Source: Nezara viridula
Taxonomy: Eukaryota; Arthropoda; Insecta; Hemiptera; Pentatomidae
Length of the DNA: 64,000 nt
Assembly: GCA_928085145.1 (NCBI GenBank)
Contig: OV725080.1
Coordinates: 143,396,636 to 143,460,635 of the forward strand
Reading direction: 5' to 3'
Part shown: positions 38,212-51,849 of the stretch, one piece after another
How the letters are laid out: every line of letters begins with the position of its first letter
Position numbering within the stretch: position 1 is the first letter of the stretch
The notes under the pieces: generated by a model
Database searches by the model: none
Told to the model about the DNA's origin: nothing
What the model saw: only the letters and a program-made list of their open reading frames with translations
Made by a program: the position numbers and the translations under genes

Positions 38212-39711
38212 TCAATCAAGAGTTAAAGTAGATGTATTGACTTTAGCATCTCTCATTTTCTTTAAAGATTTGGTAAGGTCATCCATCGTAATGGGTCGTA
38301 ATGTATCATGAAATTCTTCTTGATCTTCACTGAGCTTTATTGCATTGGAATTGATACCTCTGTCCTTCCTAAAAAATTAGAAAATTATATTAATTACTAT
38401 ATATCAATAGGCAGTTTATTTATCTAACATGTTAAAAGGTATGAAGAAAGAGCTTAAATATAATTATAACTATAATAATGTTTTTCTCATCATGAAAAGA
38501 CAAGAAGTAGAAGAGTATTTTAAGTTCTTTTATAGCTGAGCCCAATACATTTAAAATTAAAATAGCTAGGAAGAATATCGGAAAAATCTTGATATATTGC
38601 AATATTGTCAAAAATATTGATACATCAAAATGAAAATTTGACTGCTGAAAAACAATATTTAAAAAAAAAAAATCTGATTCGCGCAACCACACAACTTTCA
38701 CTTCCTGCTCTACTTTGAACAGAAATAATTTTCTGGCAATACTGGGCTATTATAAAATTTTTGAAGTGCATTTTTAACTGAGCTGAACAATGCGTTAATA
38801 CCATTAAAATAACAAAAATCCAGTTTATTATATCAACGGTTGATTATGGGTTGTACGATGGTTAGTCATGAAACTGTTATTTTCCATTTCAAAGTTTACT
38901 AAAATGGAATTACAAGATATGTATTGCTTGTCATAGATAGGTCAAAAGCTGTCACACTGATTCTAATTTGATACTGTTGGAATATTCATATACAAATATT
39001 CATATACACAAAGGGAAAATTCATCAAATCAGTAACTAATTTAATTTTCTAAAAGTTTACATGATGATTTTTTGGAATAAACGGACGATACCTAATTATT
39101 TAAATATAATATCAGATCTAGAGTTATTAAGCTACAGTATTTAAGGTAGTAAAAATATCTATGAGATATTTCGTTATCTTCTACAACTTTATTTATTAGA
39201 TATTATTTTTTTTCTAAAATTCTCAGCTTTCCAATGATATATTTTTCATATACCTTCTGACTATTATTTCCGGAGATTCATTTTTGACCTGGATTAATAT
39301 TTTTCTTTTTTTCTCCTTTATTCAATTATCAAATTCTTTCAAAAGTTATATTTAGCCTGTTTTCATAACTTTGAACAATGAGACATAGTTAATTATTAAA
39401 AATAAACCAAATTAAAGTTACTTTATAGAAAGAAATTTTGAGGATTGGGCATTTAAGCCTTGTTAAGCGACATCAATAGGGATAAGACCAAAATAATATT
39501 AAAGAATATTTAAATATACATTGAAACATTGAGTGTAATCAAAATCGTTAGAGCCATTTTCAAGAAAAACGTAAAAATGTGTAAAATCGATTATATAAAG
39601 TGGCACTTTATTTGGTAAGCCAATTTTGACGAATAAGTTGTAGTAACATTCTAGGCATGCACAACCATTAAATACGAAATTTCAGTTCTGCATGACTTTT
39701 TGAGCTAGACG

Positions 39712-39756
<45 letters not shown>

Positions 39757-42700
39757 TATTTTGTGGGACTTGGTTATAAGGACTCAGAAGACATCAAAAC
39801 ATGTATTTTCGTTGAAAACTCAGATTCAAAAATGTTTACGATCACAATATATACCCTTACTATGTATTACATATATAGGTAAGTGAAAGTAAAAATAAAA
39901 AATCTGGTGTGGTGCATGCATCACACAACTTTCACATCAATAATGAATTTAATCAAAATTGTTAGAGCCGTTTTTGAGAAAATTGTAAAAATGTGGTTAG
40001 TCCATGATATAAAGTGCCACTTCAGGTTAGCCGTAACTATGTAGATCTTTGACCGCGTGGCGTGGTCTTTTTACAGACATATATTGATTGCGGGAGCACA
40101 GATAGCCTAGAAGGAGCCACCCAACATGGCTTTGCTACAGAAAATGGTCTCCATGGTGCAGTGGCAGGCCACCCATAGCTTTACGAACAACCCCTTTAGG
40201 GCCATTCTGGCAATGTATTTCCTACCAACTTACTTGGGTTCAAGGAAAGTGACAAAGCTGTCTAGATCCATGAATTATGGCTGCTGCTTATAAGAACTTG
40301 TTTTTTCATCCCTAAAATAGACCATCCAGGAACCGAACATCAGAGAGGCTACTGACATCCTAGAAAATAACATCCCGATTTTAAATTTAAGTACATGGGA
40401 TACGGTCATCGGTCATACACCAGTTTGGCGTGAACTGCTTCCATTAGGCTGATTGGGCTCATATACTTAGAGAGGGAGTGGAGAAATCTCAGGCAGCATG
40501 GTTTCCCTCTGTGGAAAACCAAGTACTTACCAGGTTCGACATTGCTTAACTAAATTCAATGGTAGTCCTGTTCCACTTCTTTCAAAGATAAAAACATTAT
40601 CCCGAAATACGATATATTTTTTGATATTAAAAATTACTATTTCAATATATTTAAGAAACATATACATATTAATATTTTGTTTTTAAATTTACATCCCTAA
40701 TATAAGAAACAAAAACATTAAATTAAATATGAATAAGCAGACTCACAGTTTATCACAGAACTGGGTATTTGCCACATAATCACGAACTCTATAAAGTGAA
40801 GCATTGCGACAGAGCTCCTTGAGATCAGATCCAGAGAAGCCTTCCGTATTTGCAGCTATACCACTGAGTTCAACATTATCAGCCAATGGTTCACCAGACA
40901 TCACAAGGTTTAATATATCTTTCCTCTGGACAAGAGTCTGTAATAGAGCAAAAATATTTGTAAATCTTCTAATTTTAAATAAAAATGTTCAAGTAAAATA
41001 AAATAATATATTATAGAGAATGTTCCCTCCCAAAAAAGTAACCTATGAACATGGATCGCTTCTGCCCTACATATTTCTGTATACAGTTAGCCGTATAATA
41101 AAGCTATATTAAATGCTTAAGACAAAGATATATTGTTTTAAATAGATTTTATTGGTTTACGTTTTTCAACGTACAAGGCCAAGTTTGACCAGAAAAGCTC
41201 AAATATTGTATTAACTATATTTTGCAGCAATGCTGTCGATATAATTCATGAATTATCTGAATAACAAAAATTACATTTCACCATAATTTTTCCTTCTTTT
41301 AATAAAGCTTTCTTTTTTAGGGTGCTTAATTAGATTCAAAGACATTAAGGACCTGAAATCCTACAAAAGAAGAAAATTTGTCCATCAGTTCACTACTTAA
41401 TCGTAGGAAAGAAACACAAATTAATGACCAATAATGATTTTTTGGGCTCAAAGATGGAGGAAACTAAAGATCTGAAAAACGGATATAGAAAATTTTCTCT
41501 GATTATATTACATTCCATACCTGGCCATAAGTGATGATAGTAAAGAAAATAAATGGTAATTATAGAAACCAAAAAATAATTCCATAATTGTTTAAAATAA
41601 TTTTGAGCCTAAATCTTTCGTTGATATTGAACACTTTTCAAAATGATAAATAATAGTCCAAACAAACAAGAATTATAAGGATATTTGATAAGTTTATATA
41701 AATAGTTTATTAACTACTTGTTAGTATCAACTGGCTGTTGAACAATATTCATAATAATTAAATCAAAACAGAAAAAAATATGTTAATTAGTAATGAACTT
41801 ATAAAATAAATAATACAGAATGATACATGAAGTAATTTAAGGTTGGAATTGATTCAGTTAAAATAATATAACTTCAACAAACATCAGATCATTCTTTCTC
41901 AGTAAAAGCCCATGATCATGAATGCTTCATTTGACTCAATCATTACCATTAACAATAACTTTAAAACCAAATATATAATCATGGTACAGATTAAATACAC
42001 TAAGTAAAAAACAATTTTGAGAAAACGCTGAAGATTTCATTCTTCTAACTTCTTTGACATAAGTATTATTAAATCAAATTAAGTTACAGCAATGGCATTT
42101 TATTGGCCACTATGAACCAGTCTTGGCTTCTGAATCCAGTATGCTTATGAAAAGTTGAAAACCCGAAAATCGATAATTTTGACTTAGTGTGTTTCACCTA
42201 TAACCACTGAAATAAAACTGAAAAAAATAAAATAATGTGAAATTATTTTACAGGAAGAGGAATGTGAAAAATTGCAGGCATACGACGGAGAATAGCTTTA
42301 TCCAAATCATGGGGCCTGTTAGTCGCACCCATCACAATCACAGTTGTTCCAGGATCAGTGTTCAGACCATCCCACAATGTCATGAACTGAGCTTTCATCA
42401 TAGCCGTAGCTTCATGATCTTGCACATTACGACTTCTGAGGAATGAATCTAAAAAGGTACATTTGTTTTAATAACTCTTAAAATAGTTTGTTATGAAATA
42501 AAAATTTAAAATCAAAACAATCTTGATAAGATATACTATATAGATAAATAGTAGATATTATGCCCGTCACATGGATTAGACTACAGACAAGGAACCAAAT
42601 TTGTTCCATAATGTCCAACACAAAAATGAACAACTCCCAGCCAGCTCACAACATGCCGCCCTTCATACTTTCACAACCTTTCATAGATTTTATATTTCCT

Positions 42701-45131
42701 CAAAGTTTACAAATATTAATAACAGAATCCAAATACTGATTTAAAATGTTCATCAGAAAAAAAAAGACAGACTTAGTTTTAACATTTTTTCTTCACTATT
42801 TAATAAGGCCATGGAAACAGTTCCGGATGATTTACTAAAAGAATTGATAGATTTAAAAAACGAAACAAATCTATTAAATTAATTTAAAATAAACTTGAGA
42901 TATAAACTTGCCTATTTCATCAATAAAAATGATGCAAGGTTGCAATTTAACAGCTAATGAGAAGACAGCAGAGGCTAATTTCTGACTCTCTCCGTACCAT
43001 TTATCTGTGAGGATGGACAGGTCTAAGTTGATGAAGTTAGTTCCTGCTTCTTTGGCAGTAGCTTTAGCAATCATAGTCTTTCCGCATCCTGGTGGCCCAT
43101 GTAATAATACTCCTAGAAATAAAAAAAATTATATAAGGTCCAATCTTGGTAATCCAACAAACATAAGTTACAACAAATAGTCAAATTATGAAATATTATA
43201 TAGGTTATATAACAACGCAAAATAAAGATCCAAATATTGTCAGACTAAATTTATTTTATTAATAATTCTTAATTAGGCATACTGAATAATAAAATATTAA
43301 TTATATTTTAAAAATCATAAAATTTTGAAAGTAGAAATGAACATGTTACAATGAAACTACTTTTCTCTACATTGTGCTTTCCCATTTCCTTCCCCAGTAT
43401 AAGCGGTTGAAATATTCTTCCCTATCAGTTTAATGCTTTTTAGAATACTGAATGTTGCATTAACAAATGTCAAGACTCAAGATTGTTCTATAAATATATG
43501 AAGAGCTTACTTTTAAAAGGGCATATATCCATAAAATAAATAAGGTGTTTTCACATTTTTAATTTCATTTGGATGGACTGCATTAAATCTTTTTCTCCCA
43601 AAAATGGAGAAATCCCTTTCTCTTTCGAAACGAAGAAGTTAGAATTGAATTCATAAATATAAATGATAAATTTAAACAGTTGATAATGGTTATTTTTTTT
43701 GTTTTGAGCAACACTGACAGATTTTAACCATTTGTCTTAGTAACCTTTTGTCTGTCCAATGATCCATATAAATAAGCTGCATCCACGGTGTAAGTACCGT
43801 GATTTCATTAAATCTGCATTTCTGCTCATGTATGCTTTTGTTAAAAATCAAAAGTCTTGAAGGGTTATTTAAGTAGTATTTCCATTCACTTCTTGACCTT
43901 ATTGAAAGTAAGCTTCATATATAAACAAGTTCTTAAATTGCAACTACATACACAGATTTAAACGATAAATGGTCAGATGATTTTTATTGAAGGATATGTA
44001 ATGGATGATAGAATTACACGGATGTAAAGTAAAATCCTAACTACCCACAGTAATAATGAGAAGGGGTCCCAAAGAAAATCTAAAATGAGGGATATATTAA
44101 TGAATAAAAGAACAATAAAATAATTTTTATTTACTTTTCAATAATAAATGATGATAATTTAGGGTGATAAACCTGTTAAAAAATAGTTAACATTACCAAA
44201 GTACTTAAAAGTTTTCATGGCTTAATAGAAGGCCAAACATTTCCTTCAACCAAACAGGGTCAATAATAGTTGATAAAGTTATCTTAATTGGGTATTTTAG
44301 CATACTCTGCCAAATGGAAAGATCTTAAAAGTTTTTAAGTGTTAAAGACATCATCTAATACTTCTCCTGTTCAATAAATATTATGTTACATATCAAATAC
44401 TGAATTTCAATAAAATTATAAATGAAAAAGTAGGCAAATAAATTAATGCATAATTGCTCCAATCCAGAAAATGCAATAAATTATAGAAGTACATCAAAAT
44501 TAGCAAAAAGAGTACATATATTATTATACATATACATATATTAGAGAGTACATATAATTGGGACCCCGAGATGCTCCCGTGTCTCCCAAAACTACACGGA
44601 GTTAGGGTGGCTCTTCCCCTCCTTAAGAAGACAATATTTCCTAGGCACATTCCTATATCAAATCATTACTTATTATCGTCCTTCTTATGCCTACAACCTT
44701 CTCCAATTTAAGTCCTCTATCCATTCCCTCACTACAAGATCTCGACCCTCTGACCTATACATCCCTTCTCATAGATCTGCCTCATTCCAAAACTCCTTTA
44801 TAGCCAGCTTTGTCAACTTTTGGAATTCTCTCCCGATCAAAATTCGGCATGCCCCTTCCCTATACAAATTCAAAAACCTCCTATTCCAATTCCTGTTCCA
44901 AAAACAGTCAGATACCAGCTAACTATTAATACTATATATGTATTGTGTAGCAATCATATAATAATACTTGGTAAGAGATAGTACATGCATTTCCTACTAT
45001 CAACGTAGGAATTTCAATACATCTATTTTTTTTTTATTCATTTATAAATAACTTTATTATTGAAAAAAAAAAAACACATCAAAAGAGTAGTAAAATTCAC
45101 CAAAACCAGTTTTTCTACAGATGCACTGAAC

Positions 45132-45194
<63 letters not shown>

Positions 45195-47198
45195 ATACTA
45201 CCTTTAGGGGGTTGAGTCAATTGTGAATTGCTGAATAGTTCTCTTCTCCTAATTGGCAATATGACAGTTTCCTGAATTTCTTGAATAACATGGCCTAGCC
45301 CTCCTATACTATCCCAGGAGACTGTAATACTCTGGGGATCGACGAGATGATTAGCTATCATCAATTCATATTCTGTTAGCTGCAATGTTTTAAAAAGGTA
45401 ATGAAAGGAAGAAATAAATTTCAACATGACAAAATGGTAAGTCAAATACATATTTAAAAAATACAAATACTAGAGCCAATAGTTGATTAATACAAACTGT
45501 CATTGATAACTCTTTAATATATATATAAACATGAATTACTTAAAGACTAATACAGTGAAATATGGGGTAAGAGCAGACTAGATTTTACCAAGTTTGGGTT
45601 CAAATACCAGTAATATTTTTTTTTTTAAACAATTTTTTATTTATTTACTTGATTTTGTTTATGTTCCTTAGACATTTATGTTTTATACATTAAGCTCAAG
45701 TATACATTTCAGTTTTATGATTTTTATAATATCATGCACAAGTACGCACCTGCCTGTGTCTTAAAGGATTTAGTGTACACGGTAATGAGGAATAATCATA
45801 GGAAGACGGGGGGCAAAAACACACTTTGCCCAGCAACCCGATAACCAAATTAGATAACTTAATTACCAGTTTCCATCCAAGTGGGGAGCTTTTAACTCTG
45901 GAATTAATCTCCTGGCCCGGGAAAAAAATCTGTATAGCATAAAAGGCTAGGAAAAAATTCATCTAGGTAATGCATGTTTATTCCATTACCCCACAGCCCT
46001 TGTCCTGCCTATATCATATAAAGCTTAATTGACTGCTTTGTTTCAAAGATTTCTACCTAAATTTTCATTTGTCCCACTTTGGGACCAATATCACTGAGAA
46101 CTTTACATTCAAATTTTTTATCAAGAGTCATTGTAAGAAGCTTTGTAACTGGCAGCAAGACATCACTATCGGTTTTATGATTTTACTTTTGCATGTTTAA
46201 CTGAAGCAATAATCGAAAACAATTTAATCATGCTTGTCAATCACAATGTGAAATCCTCAATGAGTCTTGAAAGTGAGATGTGGAATATAACTAATTACCA
46301 TATTTTTATAAAACTTTATTATAAAGTGGTAGTCTAGAGCATAAAGACACAAGTCCTTCAATAAAGATTTAACCCTATTACCGTATAATCCAAGGCAAAA
46401 ACTCGCTCTTAAAAACTAGAAAATTGTAACAGAGATATGTAAAACACTAAGTTTAATTTAGAACAACAGTGAGGGTTTCATTTACCACTAAGATTAGAAA
46501 AAGAAAAAAAATAGATGTAGTGGTGAATGAACACCGATAACAGAGATTGAAAGATTTAATTAAATCAACAGGTAGGAATTAATTTCTTTAAAATTCATTA
46601 CACTTAACCTTTAAGATGCACTCATGGCTGATTTGCGAACCATCACTGTTAAAAGTTTACCATAGTAAAGAGCAACTCAAATCAGTTCAAGCTTTAGATT
46701 TATGGAGAGGATTATGCACTTATCCCCCAATGAAAAGTGATAAATTTAAATTAAAAACAAGAATAAAAATTCTATAGATTCTGCAGTCTAGCAATGCTTT
46801 TTAATTTCGAACGAGAATGATGGATAAAAATAGATATTAATGAAAATAAAAATCATAAGCAACCAAGGCATACTATCAGTGATATTGTGCTTACCACCTT
46901 AAATATGAGGCAAAAACATAAATACACTCACTTGTTTGGCAATTTTGATTCCTAGTCGGTCCAGTAGATCGGTAGCCTAAAATGAAATAAAAATAAAACG
47001 ATAACATTCTCCTTAAACAAAATATAATACTGATAAGCACCTTAAACATACCGTTTTTGCTGCATAGGTTTTCCTTTTATTCGTAGGATCAAGGTGCTTC
47101 ATTAACAGCTTAGCTGTTAACAAAGCCGTAACAGAAAACAACGACACTCTCAGAAGTGTAAAGAAAATATCAGCTCTAGTTATTCCTTCGGGCATCAT
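38212..47198 (-). CDS. ATAD1: ATAD1 / Msp1, outer mitochondrial membrane AAA ATPase (complete, seven exons)
   Basis: Exons on the minus strand: 47052-47198, 46932-46976, 45202-45379, 42912-43112, 42252-42448, 40747-40937, 38212-38368. All phases match and the product is 371 residues (human ATAD1 has 361). ATAD1/Msp1 extracts mislocalised tail-anchored proteins from the outer mitochondrial and peroxisomal membranes and also disassembles AMPA receptor complexes in vertebrate neurons. Visible are an N-terminal membrane segment (about residues 10-33), a linker (HLVDP), Walker A GPPGCGKT (about 129-136), a pore-loop region TDKWYGESQKLA, Walker B IIFIDEID (about 184-191), the second region of homology GATNRPHDLDKAILRRMP, and the sensor-2 region EGFSGSDLKELCR. 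The protein ends LTLD, close to the human ending. Two ATGs are adjacent at the start; the first is used here. Intron 4 begins with GC instead of GT. Confidence 0.97.
38570..39900 (-). repeat. Long interspersed repeat family, copy B, inside the last ATAD1 intron
   Basis: Inverted counterpart of copy A (27950-29430). It contains an AC-dinucleotide tract at 39714-39753. The block aaaatcgttagagcc to gtaaaatcgattata (about 39535-39600) recurs at 25440 and, in a shorter form, at 39955. Confidence 0.65.
39714..39753. repeat. (AC)n microsatellite
   Basis: Uninterrupted CA/AC dinucleotide tract of 40 bp. Confidence 0.93.
40040..40510. other. GC-rich unclassified segment in ATAD1 intron 6
   Basis: Base composition is clearly higher in G+C than the flanking intron, as in old transposon coding sequence. 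Plus-strand frames give short open pieces but no domain I can name. Confidence 0.35.
44560..44922 (+). pseudogene. CR1-like LINE, C-terminal end of the ORF
   Basis: One clean plus-strand frame of about 120 codons ending in TAA at 44920-44922: QNYTELGWLFPSLRRQYFLG, then YYRPSYAYNLLQF, then FVNFWNSLPIKIRHAPSLYK, then FKNLLFQFLFQKQ. The L-G-W-L, F-W-N-S-L-P and A-x-S-L-x-x-F-K signatures are those of CR1-type reverse transcriptase ends. It is 5' truncated and lies antisense in ATAD1 intron 3. Confidence 0.85.
45134..45191. repeat. (TA)n microsatellite beside an ATAD1 splice donor
   Basis: A 58-bp TA run that starts about ten bases inside intron 3, downstream (minus strand) of the donor at 45200-45201. 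Confidence 0.93.
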
Positions 47199-47209
47199 AA
47201 GAATTTAGT

Positions 47210-49700
47210 GAAGAGAAGATTCAACTTGAAATTATACGGACTACAGAACGTGATCGATCACAACGAAATACAAAGACTACTTTAACAGCGAGATAGAAAG
47301 AAGAGAAACAATAAGTAAATTAGACTAACTAATTTCACAATTGTTAAGTCCGAGGTAATAAAAAATAAAAAAAAAAACTTTGTGTTAATGATCAACAGAA
47401 ATATGGCGTTAGTGCTTGTCAACTTAAAAATGCATATGTAGAATTCATCCAATTCAACAGGTTCCCGGAATTGGATTCCGTAATGAATACTTTTTTGTTG
47501 TTCTTATTAAAAACTGTAATTAGAAGATATCAAAGATGAAGATGTTTAGGTATCAAAGTTTGTGCACACTGAGTAAATTTTCCCCGTGATGGATGTCTTT
47601 TAGAATATATCTGCTTAATGTATAAGTGAACACTTGCGAATTTGGAAGATAGAAACATAATATTGAGTTTAAGGTCATTTTTTACACACATGTTGTATTA
47701 CTTCAAATCTTTACCATTTGTTTTAGTAAAATAGATTTATTGTGAACATTGGAAAAACTTGTTGAATAAAACAGTCTTTATCAAACTTCTGATTAAGTGC
47801 ATACACTCATTTATGGTCAGAAATAAAATTAATCTATGCATAATTTTCTTACTGGGGCATATCATGATACAGATCTAAAGGCATTATACTTATAACTAAC
47901 GGGCAGGTTCCGGATTACTATTTAAGATGTTTGGATGTGTTAACACTTCAATAAAGCAATTGCTTATCTAGCCCCGCCAATTCTACTGATTTTATTCCTA
48001 ATGTTTAAAATACCACACTTCTCCATCATTTCATCATTATATGAAATTCCGCAGGTGGTATCTCATCCTATCATATTTGTTAGCTTATTTGGTATTTTTC
48101 TTTTTTTAAACCATTCCTCAAGCTTTCAACGTTATCAGCTTTTATTTTAAACACGATTAGGATACGAAGTTAATTTTTATAATTTTTTTTCGCCTGAGGT
48201 AGGCACCAATATACTTCTACTTGGAACATTAAGTATTTCATCAATATATCAACTTAAAATAAGCCTCTAGGCTCTTCGAACTACAACACTGAACAGCTAC
48301 TTAATATATGTGGACAATTATGCCACATTTTTTTTTTTTTATCATTTCTTTCTCCCTTTCCGTGACACATCTATTTATGTGCATCTTGCCTTAATGTCTT
48401 GGGTAATTCTAGAATTATATTCGTGTCAATTCTCTGTTCATTCACAGAGTTCTATTTGTAATCAGATGCCAATTATTTTCAACAGAACCCTATTCTAACC
48501 TTCTTCCTGTAAATTCTTTCTCAGGATCCCTACCTTTCTTTGTCGATTTAGAATGTCTGTCGCCTAAGACGGAAGATAATTACCAGCAAGTCAGTCCTAA
48601 CGTAAAAGGTAAGTGATAAGTTAGCACAGACAGTAATATTAACCATAATATAACCAATAAAATTTCATAATTTTGTTTCACTCCGTTGGTCCAGTACCGA
48701 TTAAAACTAAGGTTACAACGATAATTAGCAGCAGCACAAGTGAATTAATACGATCTTCAGACAATTATTAATTTTCTGATTTGTTTGAGTGAGGATCCAA
48801 GATAAGAAATTTCAGTTATGGTTTCATTACTTACAAAACTAATTTAATTAACAATCTTAATAAATAACCTGTAACTTTTTTTAATCTTATTTGACACGTT
48901 GCACTTGAGCTAGTGGAAATCGACTACTGTTCTTAAAGTTATAATACAAAACTAAGTTTCTATTTACAATATTTTTTTGCCAATACTATAACACTTATAG
49001 TTGTTTTTATGGTTTTAGCTATGTAATAGCTTTCGACATTTGCTTGCTAGAACAATTCATAAAATAAACAAACTACAATGATTCCTTATGAATGGCCTCC
49101 CAAGAGCCATTGGTGCTACCTTTTTCCGCATGGTTACAGGACACCATTATCCGTTTGACCTCTCTTGTTTTTACCTATGTTATTCAAACAATTATGACTT
49201 GGAAGATGAATTAAAAAATATATGTTTGACAACGAAATACAAAATGCCAACCAATGAAAAATGGAATTTGTTCAATTATCGATTGATAGCTCTGAAATGT
49301 GCTTCTTAGCACAAACTTGCCTATTTCAAGAGTTAAGAACTTCAAATTCTGCGTCAAGCGAGTTACTAACATTGTAAATTTGTTTCAGAATCATTTTGGA
49401 TATCAATCATGGAAACATGGCAGTATTTACCAATTTTTCAATTATCACCTAGTGATTTGGTAGATTAATTCGGAATCAAAGTATGTGTCACTTGAGAAAT
49501 TCCATACCCTTTCTTTACGTCTTTAAAAATTTTTTTGGAAATGTCCTGCATCCTACTTTATAAAATATAATTATTCCATACGAACATAGGTCAACAAGCA
49601 TTTTCTTTTTGCCCCTCTCTCCTTTTTCGCCAGATATAGCTCCAAGCGAATAGCACTTATTCCGGTCTCTGCTGGACTCAATGAGTCGGAGCAATTACAA
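47210..49700. other. ATAD1 5' flank and intergenic DNA, no gene seen
   Basis: Probably holds the ATAD1 promoter. Open frames on the plus strand at 48310 and 49088 have no recognisable domain, no splice context and ordinary AT-rich composition, so I do not call them. Confidence 0.4.
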
Positions 49701-49714
49701 AATAAACAGGACAT

Positions 49715-50385
49715 CAAATTTTTTTTTTATTATTATTTCTGAATGATATTTACAACTGTATTAAAGAAATACATTTACTAAATTTAAACATATGGATATA
49801 ATGACGTGATAACACTTGAGAAACTACCCAATGATAGCACTCTAATGATATGTCTACATTAGGAGATCATGTGGCCATCTTCTTTTCAGACGCCTTGGAG
49901 GGTTATCAGGAATTGAAGAGGAAGCAAGGTTAGAAACGAGAGGGTTGGGATGATTATGAAGTTTATTATAGAAGGATAGGTATCTGGATTGGGCCAGATC
50001 TGAAACATGAGATACATTAAGGTCATTATGGGTGGTTTTATTTGTAACAAAGTAGGGAGCATTGAGGATGCTACGAAGGATTTTGTATTGTAAGGAATGG
50101 ATACCAGAGGAATTCGATGGTTTAGTAGAGCCCCATAGCTCAACTCCGTAAATCCAAATAGGCCTTATTACAGGCATGTATATGAGTCTTTTGTAATTAA
50201 TTGGAAGTTTAGTGCGTCTGTCTAGTAAGTGCTGAAGTAATCGGAAATGTCGAGCGCTTTCTTGTCGTTTCAGTCTGGTATGAGGATTCCAAGTGAGACG
50301 TTTGCCCAGGTGAAGTCCTAGGTATCAGATTTGTTCAACAGGAATAAGTGGAATATTGTTAAAGGAAACTGTAGGACAGGAAGTC
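49715..50385 (-). pseudogene. Jockey-like LINE, 5'-truncated C-terminal end
   Basis: The minus strand reads YLGLHLGKRLTWNPH, then LKRQESARHFRLLQHLLDRR, then PIWIYGVELWGSTKPSN, then YKILRSILNAPYFVTN, then LNVSHV, and ends RLKRRWPHDLLM with a stop at 49854. These are the ordered motifs after the reverse transcriptase in Jockey-clade elements. The A-rich tail (minus strand) is at 49718-49737. The same 3' end recurs at 28385-28580. It is recent enough to keep one open frame for about 170 codons. Confidence 0.85.
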
Positions 50386-50389
50386 TACA

Positions 50390-51840
50390 TCAAATGTTAA
50401 ATTTTAAATGTAAAATTTAAATATTACAGAAAAGTATCAAAAAAGATTGAAGTTATATAAACCTAACTATTCTTGAATTAATCTCTTTCAATGTTTAAAT
50501 TTACAGATTTTGTCTCAGATAAGGAAGGTGATTGACTTCAGATTTTATATTCTTGCTATTTAGAAGAATTGGCTAATAGAAAATAAAGTTCTACTTTAAG
50601 TATTTGATTAAAAGAAGGTAATGTAATTTCTGTTAACATTTATACCATAAGAAAAAATATTTATTTTTCCAATTTCAACTATTTTCATTGCATATTTATT
50701 TTATTGGTGATTATTCATTGTTGGTGATCAAACTTTGATTATATTCATGCAAGATTTGCTTTATATCTCAATATAAGAGACAAATGTAAATAAAAAACGT
50801 CTGCCAAGTAATGTCAGTACAGCTTCCTCACCGTTTTCATTGGCTAAAATATTGGTATATTACAAGGTATACAATTTTTCGTATAAGAATAAAATCTCTG
50901 AGAAAAGCCGATTCGGAAATACAGTTATCCTTCAATATCCACGGGTTTGATATCCACGAATTTCGATTAACTAATATTAAAATTCAAAAGAGTGCCGTAT
51001 TTGTAGATTCCATATTTTATGATTCTTAATTCAAACAAAAATACTAATGCATACTGAACATACATATCACTACTGTTAGTGCATAAGGTCGTATGTAAAA
51101 ATTGATTGTTTTACAAGTGAGCATAAAAATTAATTATTTCTTTATGCTTTATTAGTGTAATTTCATATTTTATTGTCCTCTGCTAGTCTCCACAGTAGTT
51201 GACTTGGCTACTTATATCAGTTGCTGACTAGAAAATGTCATCATTATAACAAATAGAATAAAAGTTGAAAATTTTTACATATGGCCTTATGCAATAATAG
51301 TTATATATGCTTAATAGGTATGTTTTCACTCGCAAAATGGATGGAACTATAAAATCCATAAGAAAAATTCAACTTGTTTGTTGGAGTTAACGAGACCAAT
51401 ACTTTTCTTCAGACAGATCAAAACTATTTAGGTTGGAATATAAAAATATGAGTGAAGTTCACACAAATTTGATATTTAAGGAGGAGATCGAGACCAAGCC
51501 GAACTGGTTGAACTTCAATAGAAATAAACTCAGTAAAAGTTACATTAAATTTACTGAAAATTACACGAAATCTAAGTAACAGCAATAAGTGTCATGCCAA
51601 TAAGTGTCATTCCAGCAACGTTTAAAATCGACCTAACAATGCAGTATAAATCATTTTTTAAAATAAAACCTAAAATTTTATGACGCCATAACAATATTGT
51701 AATAACCTAACTCCCACTTTATATGATCAATGCCTTCCACATTTCATAGCCATTATATTGTTAACAATTATTTATATTAATTTTAATTATTAAATGGAAT
51801 TCAATGAAATTGATACTAAGTAATTTCTATACTGTTCTCC
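50390..51840. other. Intergenic or intronic DNA, no feature seen
   Basis: AT-rich. Any terminal exon of the Asn-rich gene would lie between here and 55182, but none could be identified. Confidence 0.4.
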
Positions 51841-51849
51841 ATATTTCCT

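Noticed and set aside
49088..49309. 73-codon plus-strand open frame
   Set aside because: No domain, signal or splice context; this length is expected by chance in the window.
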